Shown here one piece after another: positions 1 to 9,258 of a stretch of 43,082 nt of DNA. The notes beneath the pieces are model-generated. The model was not told the DNA's origin and made no database searches. It was given only the letters and a program-made list of their open reading frames with translations. Source of the DNA: Alphaproteobacteria bacterium MarineAlpha5_Bin7 (lineage in GTDB: Bacteria > Pseudomonadota > Alphaproteobacteria > HIMB59 > GCA-002718135). The position numbers and the translations under genes were made by a program. The stretch covers positions 1 to 43,082 of the forward strand of contig PTKX01000007.1 in assembly GCA_002938195.1 (NCBI GenBank), read 5' to 3'. Position 1 is the stretch's first letter. The number at the start of each line of letters is the position of its first letter.

Positions 1-40
1 AACTATATTTAAGCATGTGCTATCAGCCTTTATCATAAAA

Positions 41-2566
41 ATGCTAAATATTGTAAACAAGTTATTTGGTTCTGGTAGTAAAAAAATAATAAAATCTTAC
101 TCTAAAACAATCAAAAAAATTAATGAATTTGAACCAAGTCTTGCAAATTTATCTAATGAAGAATTACAAGAAAAAACAACTAATTTTAAAAAATTACTGA
201 AAGAAGGCGCAGATATTAATCAAATTTTACCCGAAGCATTTGCAGTAGTGAGGGAAGCATCAAAAAGAACTATAGGATTGAGGCATTTTGACGTTCAATT
301 AATTGGGGGAATTGTTCTTCACAAAGGAATGATTGCTGAAATGAAAACAGGTGAAGGTAAAACTCTTGTTGCAACTCTTGCCGCGTATCTGAATTCTTTA
401 TTATCGGAACCTGTACATATTATCACTGTAAATGATTATTTAGCAGAAAGAGATTCGCAATGGATGGGAAAAATATATAACTTATTAGGATTAACGGTTG
501 GTTGCGTTAATTCAAAAACAGATCATGAAAATAGATTGAATGAATATAATTGTGATATTGTTTATGCTACAAATAATGAAATCGGATTCGATTATTTAAG
601 AGATAATTTAAAAAATGAGTATAAAAATTTATTTTTTAAAAATAATGGTTTTGCCATCGTTGATGAAGTGGACAGTATATTAATAGATGAAGCAAGAACC
701 CCTTTAATTATTTCAGGTCAATCTGAAAGTTCCATAGAAATATATCCAAAAATAAATTCAATTGTAAAATTTTTTAAAGAATCAGATTTTGAAATAAATG
801 AAGAAAGCAAATCTGTACTTTTAACAACATCTGGCATGGAAATAGCAGAAAACCTTTTAATAAAAGAAGGTTTAATGAAAAGTGGCACGTTGCAAGATTT
901 GGATAATATGTCTTTAAATCACAATATAATTCAAGCTCTTAAAGCTCAAAATATTTTTATAAAAGATAAAGATTACATTATTAAAAACAACAATATTGTA
1001 ATAATAGATGAACTAAGCGGCAGACCAATGGAGGGTAGACGTTTTGGAGATGGACTGCATCAAGCAATAGAGGCAAAAGAAAATTTACAAATACAAAAAG
1101 AAAATCAAACAATAGCTTCAATAACATATCAAAATTTTTTTAGAAATTATAAAAAGTTAAGTGGTATGACAGGTACTGCTACTACTGAAGCTCCAGAATT
1201 TGAAGGCATATATAGTTTACAAGTTGTAGCAATACCACCGAATTTACCGATTACTAGAAAAGATAATGATGATCAAATTTATATGACAAAAAAAGAAAAA
1301 CTTGATGCTATTTTGAATTTAGTAACTGTAAGGCATAAATTGAAACAACCTATATTAATTGGAACCACATCAGTTGAAAGCTCAGAAATATTATCAAGTT
1401 TACTAAATAAAAATAATATTTCTCACAATGTTTTAAATGCTAAAATGCATGAAAAAGAAGCTGAAATTATTTCTAAGGCAGGGGCGCCCGGCAATGTAAC
1501 AATATCAACAAATATGGCTGGTAGAGGAACTGATATTAAATTAGGGGGCAATGAAGAAAACAGTGAAAAACTAAAAGATATTGCCATTAAATGTGGGGGC
1601 TTATTGGTAATAGGTACTGAACGACATGAGAGTAGAAGAATAGATAATCAATTAAGAGGACGTTCAGGAAGACAAGGAGATGTAGGTGAAAGTATATTTT
1701 TTTTATCACTTGAAGATGATTTGATGAGAATTTTTGGATCAAAAACACTTGAAAATGTTTTATCTAAGTTAGGTATAAAAGAAGGTGAGGCCATTACCCA
1801 CAATCTTATTACGAAAGCTCTAGAAAGAGCTCAACAAAAAGTTGAGGCACATAATTATGATATGAGAAAGCAAATTCTTAAATTTGATGATATTTTAAAT
1901 GATCAAAGAAAAATTATCTATACGAATAGAATGGATATACTAGAAACTGATGATCAGTCTGAAATAATTGATGAAATGAAGATTGATTTAATTGAAGAAA
2001 TTGTTTCAGAATGCATTCCTGCTAAAAAATATAGCCATGAATGGAATGGGAACTTATTACAAAATAAAATCAATGAAATCTTTGGAATAAATTTAAACAT
2101 CAATGAATGGATCAATGAAGATGGAGTTGATGAGGAAGAAATTAAAAAAAGAATAATTGATCAAGTAGACAAAAAATATGAAGATAAAAAGAATCAATAT
2201 TCTAAGGATTTAATGAAATTTGCGGAAAAAAGAGTTATGTTATTTCAAATTGATAAAGATTGGAGAGATCATTTAGCTGCAATGGATGCTTTGCGCAGCA
2301 GCGTAAATTTAAGAGCTATGGGAGGTAAAGATCCTTTTTATGAATATAAAAAAGAATCATTTGATTATTTTGATCAAATGTTAAGTTTGCAAAATGAAAA
2401 AGTATTAAAAACAATTTATAACATTGAACTCATAGCTTCCAATGAAGATAAAAGTATAAGTAAAAAAGTACAACCATCGTCGCCTTTAATAACAAAAAAA
2501 ATTGGAAGAAATGAGCTTTGTCCTTGTGGTTCAGGCAAAAAGTATAAACTTTGTCATGGTTCTTAA
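41..2566 (+). CDS. secA: Protein translocase ATPase SecA
   Basis: SecA is the motor ATPase that pushes unfolded preproteins through the SecYEG channel. Visible signatures are the Walker A region MKTGEGKTLVATL (about residues 100-112), the DEAD-like VDEVDSILIDEARTPLIISGQ-type motif just after residue 200, a second helicase half with TNMAGRGTDIKLGG and QLRGRSGRQGD, and a C-terminal SEC-C zinc motif (CPCGSGKKYKLCHG; Cys-x-Cys-x8-Cys-His) that usually binds SecB. The track ORF begins at a GTG at base 17. I prefer the ATG at base 41 because the family starts with a short helix like MLNIVNKLFGS. That gives 841 aa, a normal length. No Shine-Dalgarno is visible. The stop overlaps the stop of accA on the other strand by 4 bases. 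Confidence 0.97.
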   Translation: MLNIVNKLFGSGSKKIIKSYSKTIKKINEFEPSLANLSNEELQEKTTNFKKLLKEGADINQILPEAFAVVREASKRTIGLRHFDVQLIGGIVLHKGMIAEMKTGEGKTLVATLAAYLNSLLSEPVHIITVNDYLAERDSQWMGKIYNLLGLTVGCVNSKTDHENRLNEYNCDIVYATNNEIGFDYLRDNLKNEYKNLFFKNNGFAIVDEVDSILIDEARTPLIISGQSESSIEIYPKINSIVKFFKESDFEINEESKSVLLTTSGMEIAENLLIKEGLMKSGTLQDLDNMSLNHNIIQALKAQNIFIKDKDYIIKNNNIVIIDELSGRPMEGRRFGDGLHQAIEAKENLQIQKENQTIASITYQNFFRNYKKLSGMTGTATTEAPEFEGIYSLQVVAIPPNLPITRKDNDDQIYMTKKEKLDAILNLVTVRHKLKQPILIGTTSVESSEILSSLLNKNNISHNVLNAKMHEKEAEIISKAGAPGNVTISTNMAGRGTDIKLGGNEENSEKLKDIAIKCGGLLVIGTERHESRRIDNQLRGRSGRQGDVGESIFFLSLEDDLMRIFGSKTLENVLSKLGIKEGEAITHNLITKALERAQQKVEAHNYDMRKQILKFDDILNDQRKIIYTNRMDILETDDQSEIIDEMKIDLIEEIVSECIPAKKYSHEWNGNLLQNKINEIFGINLNINEWINEDGVDEEEIKKRIIDQVDKKYEDKKNQYSKDLMKFAEKRVMLFQIDKDWRDHLAAMDALRSSVNLRAMGGKDPFYEYKKESFDYFDQMLSLQNEKVLKTIYNIELIASNEDKSISKKVQPSSPLITKKIGRNELCPCGSGKKYKLCHGS

Positions 2567-3501
2567 TTTGAAGTGATTTCTAAAAATTTTTCATTTCTCT
2601 CTAAAACTAATTGATCTATAGGAATTTTTAAAAGTTTATTAATTTCTTCAACGATTACTTTTTCAACTATATCAAATTGCTCTTTAACAAATCTATGTGC
2701 TCCTCCAGGAGTCTCCTCAATGATTTCGTCAATAACTTTTAACTTGAAACATTCTTCAGCTGTAAGTTTTAGTGCTTCTGCCGCATCCATTACCGCCTCA
2801 TTTTTTCTCCATAGAATCGATGCACAACCCTCTGGAGAAATAACAGAATATATGGCATTTTCTAACATTAGTACTTTGTCGGCTGTTGCCATTGCAATTG
2901 CTCCACCCGAACCTCCTTCTCCTATGATTATAGAAATAATTGGAGATTTAGTCTTTAAACATTGAGCTATAGATGAAGCTATTGATTCCGATTGACCTCT
3001 TTCTTCTGCCTCCTTACCGGGAAAAGCTCCAGCTGTATCAATAAATGTAACAACTGGTAAATTAAATTTTTCAGCTAATAATAATAATCTTTGAACTTTC
3101 CTATATCCTTCAGGTTTGGCCATGCCAAAATTATGTTTTATTCTTGATTCCATGGAATTACCTTTTTCATTCCCTATAACAATAACAGAAATTTCATTTA
3201 TTTTAGCAAAGCCGCCTACAATCGACTCATCTTCTGCATATTTTTTATCTCCTGCAAGTAAAATAAAATCATTAAATATATTTTTTATATAATCCAAAGA
3301 ATGGGGTCTACTTGAATGTCTAGCAACCTGAACTTTCTGCCAAGATGTAAGCGAACTATATATTTTTTTAAATAATTCTTTTTTTTCTCTTTGTAACTTT
3401 TCAATTAGTTCAATACCATTTGAGTTATTTTCTTTTTCTAAAAGTTGAATTTTTTTATCTATATCTTCTATTAATTTTTCAAAATCAAAATATTTTATCA
3501 T
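2563..3501 (-). CDS. accA: Acetyl-CoA carboxylase carboxyltransferase subunit alpha
   Basis: This is the alpha subunit of the carboxyltransferase of acetyl-CoA carboxylase; with AccD it moves carboxyl from biotin-BCCP to acetyl-CoA, giving malonyl-CoA for fatty acid synthesis in the cytoplasm. The 312-aa length is normal. Recognisable blocks are the N-terminal helical region, RHSSRPHSLDYI, FIDTAGAFPGKEAEERGQ, the oxyanion-forming GEGGSGGAIA and SPEGCASILWR. Its start overlaps the stop of the upstream 594-aa gene by one base (TAATG), so the two are probably translationally coupled. Its 3' end overlaps secA tail to tail. Confidence 0.97.
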   Translation of the reverse strand: MIKYFDFEKLIEDIDKKIQLLEKENNSNGIELIEKLQREKKELFKKIYSSLTSWQKVQVARHSSRPHSLDYIKNIFNDFILLAGDKKYAEDESIVGGFAKINEISVIVIGNEKGNSMESRIKHNFGMAKPEGYRKVQRLLLLAEKFNLPVVTFIDTAGAFPGKEAEERGQSESIASSIAQCLKTKSPIISIIIGEGGSGGAIAMATADKVLMLENAIYSVISPEGCASILWRKNEAVMDAAEALKLTAEECFKLKVIDEIIEETPGGAHRFVKEQFDIVEKVIVEEINKLLKIPIDQLVLERNEKFLEITSN

Positions 3502-5285
3502 TAAATAATTTTGCTTTCTTGTAATATTTCAACTATCAGATTATTAAAGATATCATTTGATATAGTATTTTTTATAGCATTTAAAATTACTTTTAAGTGT
3601 GCGGGATGAATGTCAATCCAACTTTTGTTTTGGATTGAAATATTGATATACAATAAAAGCTCGCCAATATTATTTAATTTAGAACTGAGGTAAATTTTAT
3701 CCAATAAATATCTTGAAGGCATAGATCTTTTATCTATAAAATTTTTATTTTCAAAAAATTTTACTTCATGTTCATCATCTATTACTGATAAAATTGTCAA
3801 AAGTATATCTTGCCTTAAACCATCTTTATACTCTTGATTAAAAAGATCACTTTGAATTAATATGTCAATAAATTGGGATTCATCTAAAGGATTGTTTAAA
3901 TTATAAAGTAATTTTACAGATTTAATTCTTTGATCTACTCCTTCTTGATTTGAAATATAGTTTTCAGTGAATAGCAACCACTTGTTTGCTTGTTCAAAAT
4001 TTTTGTTGTAAATATGAGCTTTCACAATCTCTAAGCCATATTCATATAATTCAGCTGAAGGTTCTATATTATCAATTAGATTTCTAGAAATATCATAAGC
4101 CAATAGATTTAATTGATTGTTTTCAGCATAGATCCAAAAATCAATTAAACTCTCTAATCTTGTGATAGGTAAAAGTTGAATATTGGCTTTTTGAAAGAGA
4201 TAAGCCATATTCATTTCTAAACTATCAAATGAAGAGTTAGAATTACTTAGCTCATCATAACTAAAATCAACAGTTTGATATAAAGCTGCTAAACTCTCTG
4301 AGCTAAACATTTGTTTTTTGTAAGCTGCATGAGCTGCCTTTAATCTTAAGGAAATGTTAGATGATTTGCTTAATATAATTGGTAAAGAAAGATTTGAAGT
4401 ATCATGATCTAAAAAAATTTCAGTTAGAGGAATGTCCCCCACCCTTATCATTGCACTATATAATGTCATTGAGTCAGAAAGATAATTGAAAGAAGTTATA
4501 TCAATTTCATTTTTATCAGAATTTTGTAATTTCCAATACAATTCTTGAAAATACGTATCTTTGTCATTAGCATCTAATAAAAGAGAGTTTAAAAAATTTG
4601 CTTCTTCAACCTCACCCTTGATATACGTACAAAATATATCTACTTTCAATAAAAAATTAGGATCTATTTTTGTAGTTTTTCTTTCAATTGTATTATTAAA
4701 ATCGCATGCTTCAATTAAATCATATTTTAAAAAAGAATAATTTAATTTAAATAAGTTATAAAAATCAATATTCTTTTTATTTTCAAATAAATTAATTAAT
4801 TTAAAAGATATTTCAGTTTGTTGAAGTTTAATCAAATTTTTAATTTTTAAATGATTAAAATCATCCTTAGTTATATTCTTAGGCTTTGAATCAGATTCTA
4901 AAAATTGAATTAGTAATTTATTCAGAACAATAGAATTTGATAAGTTTATTTTATCAAATAAAAAAAATAAATCTTCTTTGCTCGAATTCTCCCATGGAGT
5001 AGGTAAGGAATATATCTCATTATTTTTTTTAATTGATATTTCTTCAATATTTATATCTTCAGGTACGCTCTCTTCGTCATTAAGTAGTGATCCTTCTATT
5101 TGTATTTCTTCATTTGAAAAACTTTTATCTTCTTCAATTGTTCCATCTTCATTATTATTTTCTTGGGCAGCTTCAATTAAACCTTGGTCAATATTGTCAT
5201 TCTCATGCAATTCAATAATTGTAATATCTTCAGCCATTAGTTGAAAAGATAAAACAAAAAATATTAAGTAAAATAATGTTCTCAT
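3501..5285 (-). CDS. Exported alpha-helical protein of unknown function upstream of accA
   Basis: I cannot assign a function. The 594-aa product starts with a likely Sec signal peptide (MRTLFYLIFFVLSFQLMA, cleavage probably before ED), so it should be periplasmic or envelope-associated. Residues about 20-90 are acidic and low in complexity. The rest is leucine-rich and predicted all-helical, with spaced helix pairs resembling a TPR-like or solenoid repeat (inference, no repeat consensus proven). Two cysteines near the middle (EACDF and IFCTY), about 30 residues apart, could form a disulfide. It sits between a 42-aa membrane micro-ORF (ATGA overlap) and accA (TAATG overlap), so all three are likely one mRNA. 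Confidence is high that it is a real gene, low for any role. Confidence 0.85.
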   Translation of the reverse strand: MRTLFYLIFFVLSFQLMAEDITIIELHENDNIDQGLIEAAQENNNEDGTIEEDKSFSNEEIQIEGSLLNDEESVPEDINIEEISIKKNNEIYSLPTPWENSSKEDLFFLFDKINLSNSIVLNKLLIQFLESDSKPKNITKDDFNHLKIKNLIKLQQTEISFKLINLFENKKNIDFYNLFKLNYSFLKYDLIEACDFNNTIERKTTKIDPNFLLKVDIFCTYIKGEVEEANFLNSLLLDANDKDTYFQELYWKLQNSDKNEIDITSFNYLSDSMTLYSAMIRVGDIPLTEIFLDHDTSNLSLPIILSKSSNISLRLKAAHAAYKKQMFSSESLAALYQTVDFSYDELSNSNSSFDSLEMNMAYLFQKANIQLLPITRLESLIDFWIYAENNQLNLLAYDISRNLIDNIEPSAELYEYGLEIVKAHIYNKNFEQANKWLLFTENYISNQEGVDQRIKSVKLLYNLNNPLDESQFIDILIQSDLFNQEYKDGLRQDILLTILSVIDDEHEVKFFENKNFIDKRSMPSRYLLDKIYLSSKLNNIGELLLYINISIQNKSWIDIHPAHLKVILNAIKNTISNDIFNNLIVEILQESKII

Positions 5286-5410
5286 TGAATATCTAATTGA
5301 TAACTTTCAGAAAAAAGTCTGGAAGGGGAAGGAATATCAACTGAGAACAAACCTATTAATCCCAATACAACTAATATTGAAAGAATTATTAATAAATACC
5401 TTTTTTTCAT
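5282..5410 (-). CDS. 42-aa single-pass membrane micro-protein
   Basis: This ORF is too short for the supplied track; I read it by hand on the minus strand. It begins ATG AAA AAA AGG and encodes MKKRYLLIILSILVVLGLIG followed by FSVDIPSPSRLF and a short polar tail ending LDIQ. It has a basic N-terminus, one hydrophobic helix of about 18 residues and a proline-rich exit segment, the pattern of a small membrane-anchored or uncleaved exported peptide. Its TGA stop overlaps the ATG of the 594-aa exported protein in an ATGA arrangement, which argues for real translation and coupling. No function is recognised. Confidence 0.6.
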   Translation of the reverse strand: MKKRYLLIILSILVVLGLIGLFSVDIPSPSRLFSESYQLDIQ

Positions 5411-5509
5411 AATTTAATCTTAAATAAATGATATAAAAAACTTTAAATACAGATAAATATTATTTTTTTAAGTTATTTTTAGTAAATGAATTAAAATATT
5501 GTCAAAAAT

Positions 5510-6076
5510 ATGGAAAAGCTTAATTTTAGCAAAATATTGAAAGATTTTAGTAAAAAAAATATTGCTATTATGGGCCACATGGGCTCAGGGAAAAGTGTTA
5601 TAGGGAAGATTATAGCTAAAAAATTTAACTTTAAGCATTTAGACAGTGATAGGGAAATAGTTAAATTAGAAAAAAAAACAATCAATAATATATTTAATAA
5701 TCAAGGTGAAAAATATTTTAGAGGTATTGAAAAAAAAATTATCCTAAAAATGTTGAATAAAAATGATATTATCATTTCTTTAGGGGGTGGTTCAATATTA
5801 GATAAATCAATTAGAAAAGAATTAAAAAATAATTCAATAACTATATTCCTAGATGTAGAAATTTCAGAGTTAATAAAAAGATTAGAAAAATCAAATCATA
5901 GACCTCTGCTCAAAAACGTTAGCATTGAAAAGAAAATTAAAGAACTGGACATAGTAAGAAGAAAGTATTATTTACTTTCAGATATTGTTATAAAAAATGC
6001 AATTTCGCCACATGAAACATATAAGAATTTCATTTTAAAGTTCTTAAGCCTCAATGAAAAAAATATTAACAGTTGA
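5510..6076 (+). CDS. aroK: Shikimate kinase
   Basis: Shikimate kinase phosphorylates shikimate at the 3-position with ATP, the fifth step of chorismate synthesis. Residues 22-29 (GHMGSGKS) are the Walker A loop. DSDREI near residue 45 supplies the acidic shikimate-binding residues. SLGGGSIL is the conserved glycine motif near residue 93, and HRPLL and the RRKYYL segment match the LID and adenine regions. At 188 aa it is normal. It overlaps the start of aroB by 23 bases and heads an aroK-aroB-CorC unit transcribed away from the accA operon, with 99 bases of shared promoter region between them. Confidence 0.95.
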   Translation: MEKLNFSKILKDFSKKNIAIMGHMGSGKSVIGKIIAKKFNFKHLDSDREIVKLEKKTINNIFNNQGEKYFRGIEKKIILKMLNKNDIIISLGGGSILDKSIRKELKNNSITIFLDVEISELIKRLEKSNHRPLLKNVSIEKKIKELDIVRRKYYLLSDIVIKNAISPHETYKNFILKFLSLNEKNINS

Positions 6077-7124
6077 TAATAAATATATTAATTCAAAAAT
6101 AATTATTGAAAATAATTCAATAAAAAAATTTTTAAAATTAGAAGAAAAAAAAGATAATAAAATTTTTATTTTAATCGATAAAAAAGTTTTTAATACAAAT
6201 AATTTTTTTGTAAAAAAAAGAAAAAATATTTTTTGCTTACAAATAAACAGTAACGAAAAAATTAAATCTTTTAATTCATATAAAATAATAATTAACTATT
6301 TATTAAAGAATAATATTGATAGATCTTCAACATTAATAGCTATAGGTGGAGGAACTATAGGGGATCTTTCTGGTTTTATTGCAAGCACTATTCTAAGAGG
6401 TGTTAGATTTATTTCCATACCTACAACACTATTATCTCAAGTTGATAGCTCAATTGGAGGAAAGAATGGCATCAATGTATCTTATGGCAAAAATCTAGTA
6501 GGTACATTTTATCATCCTCATTTAGTTATAGTTGATCCAGCGATTTTAAAATCATTATCAATTAGACAAATGAGATCTGGGTATGCAGAAATATTAAAAT
6601 ATGCTTTAATAAATGATAAAAAATTTTATCTCTGGTTGAAAAAAAATTATTCTGCAATTTTGACAAAAAAGAGAAATTTTTTAATAAAATCAATTGAAAA
6701 AAGTATAAAAATTAAATTAAAATACATAGTTTCGGATGAAAAAGAAAAATTAATAAACTCTGCATCAAGAGCAATGTTAAATTTTGGACATACCTTTGGA
6801 CATGCTCTGGAAGCAATGAATCAATATAAAACTAATTTAACTCATGGAGAGGCTGTATCAATCGGAATGGTAACTTCAGCAAAAATATCCCATAAACTTA
6901 AAAAAATAAATAAATTAGAGTTTGATGACATAATAAATCATATTAAGAATGTTGGCCTTCCTTTTTCTAGTAAAAATTTAAAAAATCCGAAGATTTATAA
7001 TTTAATATCTTCAGACAAAAAAAATATGAATAACTCAATTAATTTAATATTATTAAAAAAAATTGGATCCGCATATTATAAAAGAGGATTAAACATTAAC
7101 AAATTGAAAAATTTAACCAAATAA
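6054..7124 (+). CDS. aroB: 3-dehydroquinate synthase
   Basis: AroB converts DAHP to 3-dehydroquinate, an NAD- and divalent-metal-dependent ring closure early in the shikimate pathway. The hallmark GGGTIGDLSGFIAS, the PTTLLSQVDSSIGGKNGIN block, and the metal-binding GYAEILKYALI, GHTFGHALE and THGEAVSIGM segments are all present in order. The length is 356 aa. The ATG at 6054 lies inside aroK, and no upstream Shine-Dalgarno is obvious. Pairing with aroK is the standard alphaproteobacterial arrangement. Nothing in the catalytic blocks looks degraded despite the very high lysine, asparagine and isoleucine content of the N-terminal 80 residues. Confidence 0.96.
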   Translation: MKKILTVDNKYINSKIIIENNSIKKFLKLEEKKDNKIFILIDKKVFNTNNFFVKKRKNIFCLQINSNEKIKSFNSYKIIINYLLKNNIDRSSTLIAIGGGTIGDLSGFIASTILRGVRFISIPTTLLSQVDSSIGGKNGINVSYGKNLVGTFYHPHLVIVDPAILKSLSIRQMRSGYAEILKYALINDKKFYLWLKKNYSAILTKKRNFLIKSIEKSIKIKLKYIVSDEKEKLINSASRAMLNFGHTFGHALEAMNQYKTNLTHGEAVSIGMVTSAKISHKLKKINKLEFDDIINHIKNVGLPFSSKNLKNPKIYNLISSDKKNMNNSINLILLKKIGSAYYKRGLNINKLKNLTK

Positions 7125-7132
7125 TTTTTAAT

Positions 7133-8389
7133 ATGACATTTTATAATCTTTTATTATTGTTTATAATAATTTTCCTTATATTATTATCTGGCTTCTTATC
7201 TGGCTCTGAAACCGCTATAACAGCTGCATCAAAGGCCAAAATTATTTCAAAAATAAAAAAAGGTAGCAAAAAAGCCACATATGTAAAAAAAATAATAGAT
7301 ATGAAAGATAGAGTGATTTCTTCATTACTTTTATCTAATAATCTTGTAAATATTTTAGCATCATCACTCGCTACCGCTTATTTTTATGATTTATTTGGAG
7401 TTACTGGAATTTTTTATGCTACATTATTAATGACTTTTTTATTAGTGCTGTTTGCAGAAGTATTGCCAAAAACCTATGCAATAAATAGACCTACAAGAAC
7501 TGCTATAATTATAGCTCCAATAATTTATTATTTGAATAAGATGCTTACTCCTTTTGTGTTTATAATTAATTCAATTGTGATTGTATTTATAAACAAGAAA
7601 AATTTCTCTAACGTCAAAATTGCTGATGAACAGTCTGAAGAAGAGCTACGCGGAGTAATTGACCTCTACAAAACATCAAATCCTGACTATGAGCATGAAA
7701 AGGAAATGTTACAAAGTATTCTTACTTTAAACGATACCACAGTAGAAGAAGTAATGACTCATAGAAAAAATATTGTTTCGATTGATATTGAAAGCAATAT
7801 ATCCAATATTATAGATTCCATAAATAACAGTAGTTTCACTAGAATTCCATTTTGGAAAAATAATCAAGAAAACATTATTGGTATTTTTGATAAGAGAACA
7901 ATTAATATTGATATAAATAAAAATTTAGAAGATAATAAAATTATCTTAGAAAATTTAAAAAAACCTTGGTTTATTCCTGAGACAACAAATTTACTAGATC
8001 AATTAGTATCTTTTAAAAAAAGAAAAGAACACTTATCTTTCATTATAGATGAATATGGGGAGCTTTTAGGGTTAATAACTCTTGAAGATATTATTGAGGA
8101 GATTGTAGGAGAGATAATTGATGAAATGGATGCTCCTCAAAGTGAATTTAAAATTAATAGTCAGGGTAAAATTATTGCAGATGGAAGTAGAAATATCAAA
8201 GATTTATATAGGGAATTTGATTTAGAATCACCTGAGACAGATGCTAGTACATTAGGAGGTTATGTTATGAATCTTGCGAAGAAGATACCTCTATATGGTG
8301 AAATAGTTAATGACAAAAATTTTAAATATAAAGTCTTATCTCATTCCAGAAAGCAAATACACAGACTAGAAATAACAAAAATTATTTAG
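7133..8389 (+). CDS. CorC/HlyC (CNNM-CBS) family membrane protein
   Basis: The 418-aa protein has the architecture of the CNNM/CorC family. An N-terminal CNNM (DUF21) membrane domain of roughly 3-4 helices (residues about 5-150, with GFLSGSETAITAAS near the start) is followed by a pair of CBS domains (about 190-315, including the EVMTHRKNIVSID and ISFIIDEYGELLGLITLEDIIEEIVGEI-type segments) and a C-terminal CorC_HlyC transporter-associated domain (about 335-418). Relatives are linked to magnesium or cobalt efflux or homeostasis, and old annotations call them hemolysins. It follows aroB by 8 bases. Its 3' end overlaps bolA on the other strand by 8 bases. Substrate is inferred only. Confidence 0.88.
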   Translation: MTFYNLLLLFIIIFLILLSGFLSGSETAITAASKAKIISKIKKGSKKATYVKKIIDMKDRVISSLLLSNNLVNILASSLATAYFYDLFGVTGIFYATLLMTFLLVLFAEVLPKTYAINRPTRTAIIIAPIIYYLNKMLTPFVFIINSIVIVFINKKNFSNVKIADEQSEEELRGVIDLYKTSNPDYEHEKEMLQSILTLNDTTVEEVMTHRKNIVSIDIESNISNIIDSINNSSFTRIPFWKNNQENIIGIFDKRTINIDINKNLEDNKIILENLKKPWFIPETTNLLDQLVSFKKRKEHLSFIIDEYGELLGLITLEDIIEEIVGEIIDEMDAPQSEFKINSQGKIIADGSRNIKDLYREFDLESPETDASTLGGYVMNLAKKIPLYGEIVNDKNFKYKVLSHSRKQIHRLEITKII

Positions 8390-8636
8390 ATATATTGATT
8401 TCTAATGCATGCAAACCTGAATCAAATTCTTTTTTTAAACACTTATTTATTTTTCTGTGTAAAAAAAGTTTAGAATAATTTTTATTTTTTATACTCAAGG
8501 TAATTTTAAAATGCGTTTCTTGGGTGCCATCAAATTGGCCGTGCCCTTTATGCAAATTAGATAAATCATCAACAATAATTGATGATTTAGGCATATTTTT
8601 TTTTAATATTTGTTCAATTCTTTTTTTACGATTCAT
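8382..8636 (-). CDS. BolA family protein
   Basis: This 84-aa product fits the BolA/IbaG fold: N-terminal helix, a variable loop, then LSIKNKNYSKLFLHRKINKCLKKEFDSGLHALEINIS, matching the family's F-x-G-x-x-x-v-x-R-Q-x-x-v-n-x-x-l and terminal I/HAL segments. BolA proteins usually bind an iron-sulfur cluster together with a monothiol glutaredoxin, but no glutaredoxin gene is in this window. The gene is divergent from the J-domain gene with only 23 bases between start codons. Whether it is bolA proper or the IbaG type cannot be settled by eye. Confidence 0.85.
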   Translation of the reverse strand: MNRKKRIEQILKKNMPKSSIIVDDLSNLHKGHGQFDGTQETHFKITLSIKNKNYSKLFLHRKINKCLKKEFDSGLHALEINISK

Positions 8637-8659
8637 CTTTTTTGATTTATATTGATTAA

Positions 8660-9256
8660 ATGTCTAAATTCAAAATAAATATTGTAAAAAATTCTCTTTC
8701 GTGGGAATCAAAAAGATCAGTATATATTTGTGATCATTTTGATTGCAAAGAAATAGGCAGATTTAGAGCTCCTAAATCAAGAATTAAAATTAATGAATAT
8801 TTTATGTTCTGCTTAAAACATGTTAAAGAATACAATAAATCATGGGATTTTTACAAAGGACTGAATGTTGATCAAATTGAATTATCTATGAGAAAAGATA
8901 CTGTTTGGGATAGACCTTCATGGCCGCTAAATGGCAATCCAAATTCTATCGTTGATCAAATCAAAGATTTTTTAAATAATGATTATAGTTTATTTGAAAA
9001 AGATAAAGATTTGCAGGGTTTTCTTAAAAATAAGCTAATAGATGAAAAACTGACTAAAGAGGAGAATAATAGCATTAATATTTTACAGTTAACTTTACCT
9101 ATTTCTATAGATGAAATTAAAAAAAAATATAAAAAATTAGTGAAAATTTTTCATCCTGATGTAAATGACAACAATAAAGAGGCAGAAAAAAAATTTAAAG
9201 AAATCAGTGAGGCTTATAAAATCTTGCTTAAAAAATTTCTTAACAAGAGTAAATAA
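8660..9256 (+). CDS. J-domain protein with N-terminal Cys/His motif
   Basis: A 198-aa J-domain co-chaperone of the type found next to cobS in many alphaproteobacteria. The N-terminal half has CDHFDC and, 30-odd residues later, CLKH, together a possible C-x4-C...C-x2-H metal site, plus a conserved RFRAPKSR stretch. The C-terminal about 65 residues form the J domain, with the diagnostic HPD in IFHPDVND and a typical [15 protein letters not shown] helix. It should stimulate DnaK ATPase activity (family knowledge). It is two bases upstream of the CobS-like gene, so probably part of a J-protein/AAA+/VWA unit; that functional link is inference. Confidence 0.9.
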   Translation: MSKFKINIVKNSLSWESKRSVYICDHFDCKEIGRFRAPKSRIKINEYFMFCLKHVKEYNKSWDFYKGLNVDQIELSMRKDTVWDRPSWPLNGNPNSIVDQIKDFLNNDYSLFEKDKDLQGFLKNKLIDEKLTKEENNSINILQLTLPISIDEIKKKYKKLVKIFHPDVNDNNKEAEKKFKEISEAYKILLKKFLNKSK

Positions 9257-9258
9257 AT

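Noticed and set aside
17-40. GTG start of the secA ORF at base 17
   Set aside because: The eight extra residues do not fit the conserved SecA N-terminus; the ATG at 41 does.
5491-5685. 64-aa minus-strand ORF opposite aroK
   Set aside because: Lies across the aroK Walker A region and the divergent promoter; hydrophobic only because the sense strand is Lys/Asn-rich.
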